DNA of 9,379 nt, from contig DASQWB010000162.1 in NCBI GenBank assembly GCA_035640455.1, positions 1 through 9,379 on the forward strand, read 5' to 3'. The DNA comes from AC-50 sp035640455. Its GTDB lineage: Bacteria; Actinomycetota; Thermoleophilia; Gaiellales; Gaiellaceae. A program made the position numbers and the translations under genes. Below are positions 5,192 through 9,379 of this stretch, in pieces (the stretch's first letter is position 1; every line of letters begins with the position of its first letter). The notes below the pieces were generated by a model. It was not told the DNA's origin. It saw only the letters and a program-made list of their open reading frames with translations, and did not search any database.

Positions 5192-7231
5192 ATGGGTTGG
5201 TTCCAGGATCACGCGGTGCTGTTCGCGCTCCTGTGCGCGGGTGCGGCGATCGCCTACGGGCTCGGGCTGACCTTCTGGCTGCTCCAGCGCCCCGCGGGCA
5301 CCGAGCGGATGCAGGAGATCGCGCGCGCCGTGCAGGAAGGCGCGGCCGCCTACCTGCGCCGCCAGTACTCCACGATCGCCGTCGTCGCGATCGTGCCGTT
5401 CCTCCTGCTCGGCTTCTACCACAAGCTCGGCTGGGGGACCGCGGTCGGCTTCCTCATCGGCGCGGCGCTCTCGGCGGCGGCGGGCTTCATCGGCATGAAC
5501 GTTGCCGTCCGCTCGAACGTCCGCACCGCCGAAGCGGCCCGGCACGGCCTGCCGCCCGCGCTCAACGTCGCCTTCCGCGCCGGCTCGGTCACCGGTCTCC
5601 TCGTCGTCGGCCTCGGCCTGCTCGGCGTCGCCGGCTACTACTGGGCGCTCACCGACTGGCTGAACCACACGCCGCGCTCGGCGGTCGACGACCTCGTCGG
5701 CCTCGCCTTCGGCGGCTCGCTCATCTCCGTCTTCGCCCGTCTCGGCGGCGGCATCTACACGAAGGCCGCGGACGTCGGCGCCGACCTCGTCGGGAAGATC
5801 GAGGCCGGGATCCCCGAGGACGACCCGCGCAACCCGGCCGTGATCGCCGACAACGTGGGCGACAACGTGGGCGACTGCGCCGGCATGGCAGCCGACCTCT
5901 TCGAGACCTACGCCGTCACCGCGGTCGCGGTGATGCTGATCGCGATCCTCCGCTTCCCGGACTCGGAGCTCTATCTCTTCCCGCTCGCGATCGGCGGCAT
6001 CTCGATCCTCGCCTCGATCGTCGGGACGCTCTTCGCCCGCGCCGGCCCAGGTGGCGGGATCATGAACGCCCTCTACCGCGCCGTCGCCGTCGCGACCGTC
6101 CTCTCGGCGCTCGGCTTCATCCCGGTGACGACGAACTTCGACGACGGGCCGTTCGGCTTCTGGGATCTCTACCTGGCCGCGATCGTCGGCCTGATCGTCA
6201 CCTTCCTGCTCGTCGCGATCACCGAGTTCTACACGGGCACGCGCTGGAACCCGGTCAAGTCGATCTCGAGGGCCTCGCAGACCGGCCACGCCACAAACAT
6301 CATCGAGGGGCTCGCCGTCGGCATGCAGGCGACGGCGGCGCCCGTGATCGTGATCGCGGCCGGGATCCTCGTCGCGAACCACTTCGCCGGCCTGTACGGG
6401 ATCGGCGTCGCGGTGATGGCGCAGCTCTCGATGACCGGCCTGATCGTCGCCCTCGACGCCTACGGCCCCGTCACCGACAACGCGGGTGGTATCGCCGAGA
6501 TGGCCGACCTCCCGCCCGAGGTGCGCGCGATCACCGACCCGCTCGACGCGGTCGGGAACACGACGAAGGCGGTGACGAAGGGCTACGCGATCGGCTCCGC
6601 CGCGCTCGCCGCGCTCGTCCTCTTCGACTCGTACACGAGCGGCCTGTCCGACCAGGGGCTCCGGTCGGTGTTCGGTCTCAGCGACCCGTGGGTGATCGCG
6701 GGGTTGTTCATCGGCGGCCTGATGCCGTTTCTCTTCGCGTCGCTCGCCATGCAGGCCGTCGGCCGCGTCGGCGGCGAGGTCGTGCAGGAGGTGCGCCGCC
6801 AGTTCCGCGAGAACCCCGGGATCATGGAGGGGACCACGCGCCCCGAGTACGGCCGCGCGATCTCGATCGTCACCGGCTCGGCGATCAGGAGCATGCTGCT
6901 CCCGGCTCTCGTGCCGATCGCGTTCCCGATCGTCGTCGGGATCATCAACGCGCGCATGCTCGGCGGCCTGCTGATCGGCACGATCGTCACCGGCCTCTTC
7001 CTCGCGATCGCGATGACCTCCGGGGGCGGCGCCTGGGACAACGCGAAGAAGCTCATCGAGGACGGCCTCTACGGCGGCAAAGGCTCGGAGGCCCACGCGG
7101 CCGCGGTGACTGGCGACACCGTCGGTGACCCGTACAAGGACACGGCGGGGCCCGCGATCAACCCGATGATCAAGATCACGAACATCGTCGCGATCCTGAT
7201 CATCCCGCTCATTGTGTCTATCCACGGATGA
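5192..7231 (+). CDS. hppA: Membrane-bound proton-translocating pyrophosphatase (K+-independent type)
   Basis: A complete 679-residue integral membrane pyrophosphatase, within the usual 660-770 range for bacteria. It couples hydrolysis of inorganic pyrophosphate to ion pumping across the cytoplasmic membrane. Diagnostic features are the pyrophosphate-binding DVGADLVGKIE (194-204), then NPAVIADNVGDNVGDCAGMAAD with its acidic Mg-binding residues, YGPVTDNAGGIAEMADL in the middle, and GGAWDNAKKLIEDG plus DTVGDPYKDTAGPAINPMIK near the end. About 16 hydrophobic helices are expected. The GNTTKAVTKGYAIGSAALA segment has Lys459 and Thr462 where K+-dependent enzymes have Ala and Gly, so this should be a K+-independent H+ pump. 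Such enzymes save energy from biosynthetic pyrophosphate. The start is supported by GAGGGG. It is divergent from the tandem-UGA methyltransferase and probably monocistronic. Confidence 0.98.
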   Translation: MGWFQDHAVLFALLCAGAAIAYGLGLTFWLLQRPAGTERMQEIARAVQEGAAAYLRRQYSTIAVVAIVPFLLLGFYHKLGWGTAVGFLIGAALSAAAGFIGMNVAVRSNVRTAEAARHGLPPALNVAFRAGSVTGLLVVGLGLLGVAGYYWALTDWLNHTPRSAVDDLVGLAFGGSLISVFARLGGGIYTKAADVGADLVGKIEAGIPEDDPRNPAVIADNVGDNVGDCAGMAADLFETYAVTAVAVMLIAILRFPDSELYLFPLAIGGISILASIVGTLFARAGPGGGIMNALYRAVAVATVLSALGFIPVTTNFDDGPFGFWDLYLAAIVGLIVTFLLVAITEFYTGTRWNPVKSISRASQTGHATNIIEGLAVGMQATAAPVIVIAAGILVANHFAGLYGIGVAVMAQLSMTGLIVALDAYGPVTDNAGGIAEMADLPPEVRAITDPLDAVGNTTKAVTKGYAIGSAALAALVLFDSYTSGLSDQGLRSVFGLSDPWVIAGLFIGGLMPFLFASLAMQAVGRVGGEVVQEVRRQFRENPGIMEGTTRPEYGRAISIVTGSAIRSMLLPALVPIAFPIVVGIINARMLGGLLIGTIVTGLFLAIAMTSGGGAWDNAKKLIEDGLYGGKGSEAHAAAVTGDTVGDPYKDTAGPAINPMIKITNIVAILIIPLIVSIHG

Positions 7232-7276
7232 CACTCACGGGGGGTCGCGCCGCCGGATTCCGGGGGGAACATCCCG

Positions 7277-7306
7277 GTCGGTGTCAGGCACGTGCCTTAC
7301 ACCGGC
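7277..7306. repeat. REP-like palindrome / possible bidirectional terminator between convergent genes
   Basis: CGGTGT (7279-7284) and ACACCG (7299-7304) flank the perfect 12-bp palindrome AGGCACGTGCCT (7286-7297), with one C/T mismatch at 7285/7298; T-G and G-C pairs extend it to 7277-7306. The arms give a long hairpin on either strand. It lies in the 81-bp gap between hppA and the convergent Vps62-like gene. No T-run follows, so it is not a classical intrinsic terminator. The GTGTCAGGCAC core resembles dispersed palindromes I remember from other high-GC genomes, but there is only one copy here. Confidence 0.5.
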
Positions 7307-7312
7307 AACCCG

Positions 7313-8311
7313 TCAGCGTGGACAGCGATTCGCGGGTTTCGTGCCCTGGAGCCAAGCAACCGGGTCGCGCCACTCCCCACGCGTCTGCGGCTCGGCGACG
7401 TTGATCTTGCGCTTCAGGACGAACTCCGGCATGACGTAGTTCCCGGACCCGCAGTCGCCGAAGCAGAAGACCGGCCGGCCGAGCGGCTTGAGGTCGTAGG
7501 CGTCCGGCGCAAGCGTCCTTCCGTTCCCGTCGGCGCGGTCCCGGCACAGCTTCAGGCAGTCGCGGATTCGCGAACGTCCCGGCACGGGGTAGTTCGCGTG
7601 AGAGCCGAGGGCGACGAAGACGAGCGGTCGCACGCCGTCCTTGCTCGTGTCGGGCAGCGCCGACCAGTCGACGCGGGCGCCTCTGCCGTGTGCCGAATAG
7701 CCGACCCGGACGGGTGAACCGTCGCCGTCGGCGGGAACCAGCACAGTCACCTGCTCCCAATCGCCCTCGTGCCTGTTGCCCGCGCCCTTCCAGTCGAGAT
7801 AGTCGAAGACGTAGAAGAACCAGTATTGGAGCGCGAGGAGGTCCCCGTCGGGCACGGCGTGCCAGTACACGGTCGGCTTGTGCAGCTTCTCGATCCGGTG
7901 CTCGAGATCGACGTAGCCGGCGAGGCCCGAGCGGATGTCGACGCCTGCGATCTTCAGGGCCCAGTAGCACCGGAGGTAGGCCGGCAGGCAGGGTGGCTTC
8001 GGGAGCGCCAGCGAGGCGATCGTCGGCGCCGGATTCAGGATGTGCTCCTCGCGCGCCTTCTCACGGCGTCCCGTCTTGTGCTCGAGGACCTCGATCAGGT
8101 CGGTGTAGGGGACGTAGTCGGCCCGCGGGATCGGGAAGAAGGGCTCGCCGGATGTGTACTCGAGCGTCGGCGCGAACCTCGCGGCGAGCTCTGCGGGGGT
8201 CGGAGTGGCGGCGGTCGTCGGGCTCGCGCGCCCGACGAACGCGAGCGTCGAGCCGAGGAGGACGAGCGGCAGTGTTTGGCGGACCCACGACCTGCTCAGC
8301 GCGAGGCTCAT
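7313..8311 (-). CDS. Secreted Vps62-like (DUF946-type) protein
   Basis: A 332-residue protein from ATG 8311. Residues 1-35 look like a signal peptide: basic start (SRSWVRQ), hydrophobic core (TLPLVLLGSTLAFVG), then a small-residue region ASPTTAATPTPA, so export is likely. The mature part matches the Vps62/DUF946 pattern: FAPTLEYTSGEPFFPI, LQYWFFYVFDYLDWKG, then NRHEGDWEQVTVLV, VGYSAHGRGARVDW, and VFVALGSHANYPVPG. Cysteines occur in pairs (CLPAYLRC, CLKLC, CFGDC) plus one near the end, as expected for disulfides outside the cytoplasm. Bacterial members of this family are poorly characterised and no activity can be assigned. The frame remains open far upstream (to 9253), but that part is antisense to the permease, so I begin at the Met before the signal peptide. 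It is divergent from the APC permease and convergent with hppA. Confidence 0.85.
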   Translation of the reverse strand: MSLALSRSWVRQTLPLVLLGSTLAFVGRASPTTAATPTPAELAARFAPTLEYTSGEPFFPIPRADYVPYTDLIEVLEHKTGRREKAREEHILNPAPTIASLALPKPPCLPAYLRCYWALKIAGVDIRSGLAGYVDLEHRIEKLHKPTVYWHAVPDGDLLALQYWFFYVFDYLDWKGAGNRHEGDWEQVTVLVPADGDGSPVRVGYSAHGRGARVDWSALPDTSKDGVRPLVFVALGSHANYPVPGRSRIRDCLKLCRDRADGNGRTLAPDAYDLKPLGRPVFCFGDCGSGNYVMPEFVLKRKINVAEPQTRGEWRDPVAWLQGTKPANRCPR

Positions 8312-8353
8312 ACGTCTCGTCAACCTTAGTCCGCCGCCGGCGGGCGGCAGGCC

Positions 8354-8359
8354 TAGAGT
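8354..8359 (+). promoter_or_regulatory. Putative -10 element (TAGAGT) of a leaderless promoter for the permease
   Basis: TAGAGT ends 6 nt before GTG 8366. It lies in the 54-bp gap shared with the divergent Vps62-like gene. There is no Shine-Dalgarno sequence and no clear -35; a GC-rich palindrome (CGCCGGCG, 8335-8342) occupies that area instead. Confidence 0.4.
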
Positions 8360-8365
8360 TCGTCC

Positions 8366-9379
8366 GTGCCGCGCCGGCGCCGGCAGCAGGGGCTCGAGCG
8401 GGTTCTCGGGACGCCCGCGCTCTTCGCCACCGCCTACGGCAACGTCGGCTCCTCGATCTACTACGCGCTCGGCGTCACGGCAGGCATCGCACTCGGGCTC
8501 ACGCCGGTCGTCTTCATGATCAGCGGCCTGATCTTCGCCGCGACCGCGGCCACCTACGCCGAGGGCACGGTCAGATACCCGGAGGCCGGCGGCTCCTCGA
8601 GCTTCGCGCGCCACGCCTTCAACGAGGTCGTCTCCTTCGGGGCGGCCTGGGCGCAGATGCTCAACTACATCATCACCGTCGCCATCTCGGCGTTCTTCGT
8701 CCCGCACTACCTGTCGATCTTCTGGGAGCCGCTGCGGACGACGCCGTGGGACGTGATCGGCGGGGCGATCGTCGTCACCTTCCTCGTCGCCCTGAACATC
8801 GTCGGGATCAGGGAGGCGGCGGGGCTCAACATCTTCCTCGCCGTCATCGACTTCGCGACGCAGCTCCTGCTCGTCGTCGTCGGCTTCGCGCTCATCTTCC
8901 ACCCGCACGTCCTGAGCGAGAACATCCACTGGGGGACGGCGCCGACCTGGACGAGCTTCGCGCTCGCGATCCCGGTCGCAATGATCGCCTACACCGGGAT
9001 CGAGACCGTCTCGAACCTCGCCGAGGAGGCCCGCGACCCCGGCCGCGCCATCCCGCGCTCGATCGCGTGGGTCGCGGCTGCCGTCTTCGCGATCTACTTC
9101 ACGCTGCCTTGGATCGCGCTCTCGGCGCTGCCGGTGCACCGCGACGCGCACGGCCACTTCTTCACCAAGCTCGGGCAGAACCCGGGCCCGCACGGCGGCG
9201 GCGGCTTCAAGAACGACCCCGTCCTCGGCCTCGTCGAGAACCTCGGCCTGCACGGCCAGGTCCTCCAGGCGGCGAAGGTCTACGTCGGCATCCTCGCGGC
9301 GACGATCCTCTTCATCGCCACGAACGCGGGCGTGATCGGGGCCTCGCGGATCACGTACTCGATGGCGAGCTACCGGCAG
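8366..9379 (+). CDS. APC-family amino-acid permease (N-terminal 338 codons, cut by window edge)
   Basis: From GTG 8366 the frame is open for 338 codons to the window end. After a basic N-terminus (PRRRRQQGLERVLGTPALF) comes the first APC helix with its unwound substrate-binding segment (AYGNVGSSIYYALGV). The second helix follows, then TYAEGTVRYPEAGGSSSFA, a hallmark of the APC superfamily, and repeated hydrophobic segments. GIETVSNLAEEARDPGRAIPRSI is the typical loop after helix 6 (conserved E and DP). A Gly/His-rich loop (LPVHRDAHGHFFTKLGQ and PGPHGGGG) lies between helices 7 and 8, and ATNAGVIGASRITYSMAS ends the visible part. The protein belongs in the cytoplasmic membrane and probably imports an amino acid or amine; the substrate cannot be told. 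I chose this GTG because the permease homology begins shortly after it and a TANNNT box precedes it by 6 nt. Confidence 0.93.
   Translation, partial: MPRRRRQQGLERVLGTPALFATAYGNVGSSIYYALGVTAGIALGLTPVVFMISGLIFAATAATYAEGTVRYPEAGGSSSFARHAFNEVVSFGAAWAQMLNYIITVAISAFFVPHYLSIFWEPLRTTPWDVIGGAIVVTFLVALNIVGIREAAGLNIFLAVIDFATQLLLVVVGFALIFHPHVLSENIHWGTAPTWTSFALAIPVAMIAYTGIETVSNLAEEARDPGRAIPRSIAWVAAAVFAIYFTLPWIALSALPVHRDAHGHFFTKLGQNPGPHGGGGFKNDPVLGLVENLGLHGQVLQAAKVYVGILAATILFIATNAGVIGASRITYSMASYRQ

Noticed and set aside
5000..7234. Long minus-strand open frame of 744 codons opposite hppA
   Set aside because: It is extremely rich in Arg, Asp, Glu and His, typical of the antisense of GC-rich coding DNA, and lies fully over the well-supported hppA.
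8312..9253. Upstream extension of the Vps62-like frame to 9253
   Set aside because: The extension is an antisense shadow of the permease with Asp/Arg/Glu-rich sequence; a signal peptide begins at Met 8311.
1..9379. General reassignment of TGA to an amino acid (alternative genetic code)
   Set aside because: TGA ends the hydrolase, DUF1059, hppA, Vps62-like and both minus-strand methyltransferase genes at expected lengths, so it is a normal stop here.
1..9379. tRNA or rRNA genes, CRISPR arrays, insertion sequences, phage genes
   Set aside because: I looked for tRNA-like arms, spaced direct repeats, transposase motifs and terminal inverted repeats and saw none.

Overview
The window is about 9.4 kb of very GC-rich DNA with short intergenic gaps, many GTG starts, overlapping genes and several apparently leaderless promoters. 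This points to a high-GC actinobacterium. A deep-branching group such as Thermoleophilia/Gaiellales-like bacteria is my guess from the gene flavour, not something the sequence proves.

Left part (1-3801): a divergently transcribed LysR-type regulator (minus, cut by the window edge) faces a tight plus-strand operon across a 70-bp gap that holds a perfect CGATAG-CAG-CTATCG palindrome. The operon encodes a persulfide-dioxygenase-like metallo-beta-lactamase fold enzyme, a 12-TM MFS transporter, an ArsM/UbiE-like SAM methyltransferase, a small DUF1059-type Cys/His protein and a DsrE-fold protein with two CxxC motifs. The genes overlap by 1-16 bp, so they are probably co-translated. The content suggests handling of reactive sulfur or a soft metalloid (As, Se, Te); that is inference.

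The main discovery candidate is in-frame UGA. The ArsM-like gene carries an in-frame TGA at 3081-3083, where I recall the family having a conserved Cys. The frame stays open beyond it to a stop that overlaps the next start codon by 4 bp, and a perfect stem-loop lies 16 nt downstream. On the other strand (4386-5108) a second, different methyltransferase gene has two consecutive in-frame TGA codons at the position usually occupied by His-His or Cys-Cys after motif IV, again followed by a perfect stem-loop (17 nt from the second TGA to the loop). Both fit the bacterial SECIS layout. The simplest reading is two selenoproteins, one with a Sec-Sec pair, in an organism that otherwise uses TGA as a normal stop (six other gene ends here).

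Middle (3791-5108, minus): the Sec-Sec methyltransferase overlaps by 8 bp a third, ordinary methyltransferase, whose end overlaps the DsrE gene tail to tail. Right part (5192-9379): a complete K+-independent-type proton-pumping pyrophosphatase (hppA), a REP-like hairpin between convergent genes, a secreted Vps62-like protein (minus), and the first 338 codons of an APC-family amino-acid permease that runs off the window.

No rRNA, tRNA, CRISPR, insertion sequence or phage gene is visible. No gap without a gene exceeds 100 bp.
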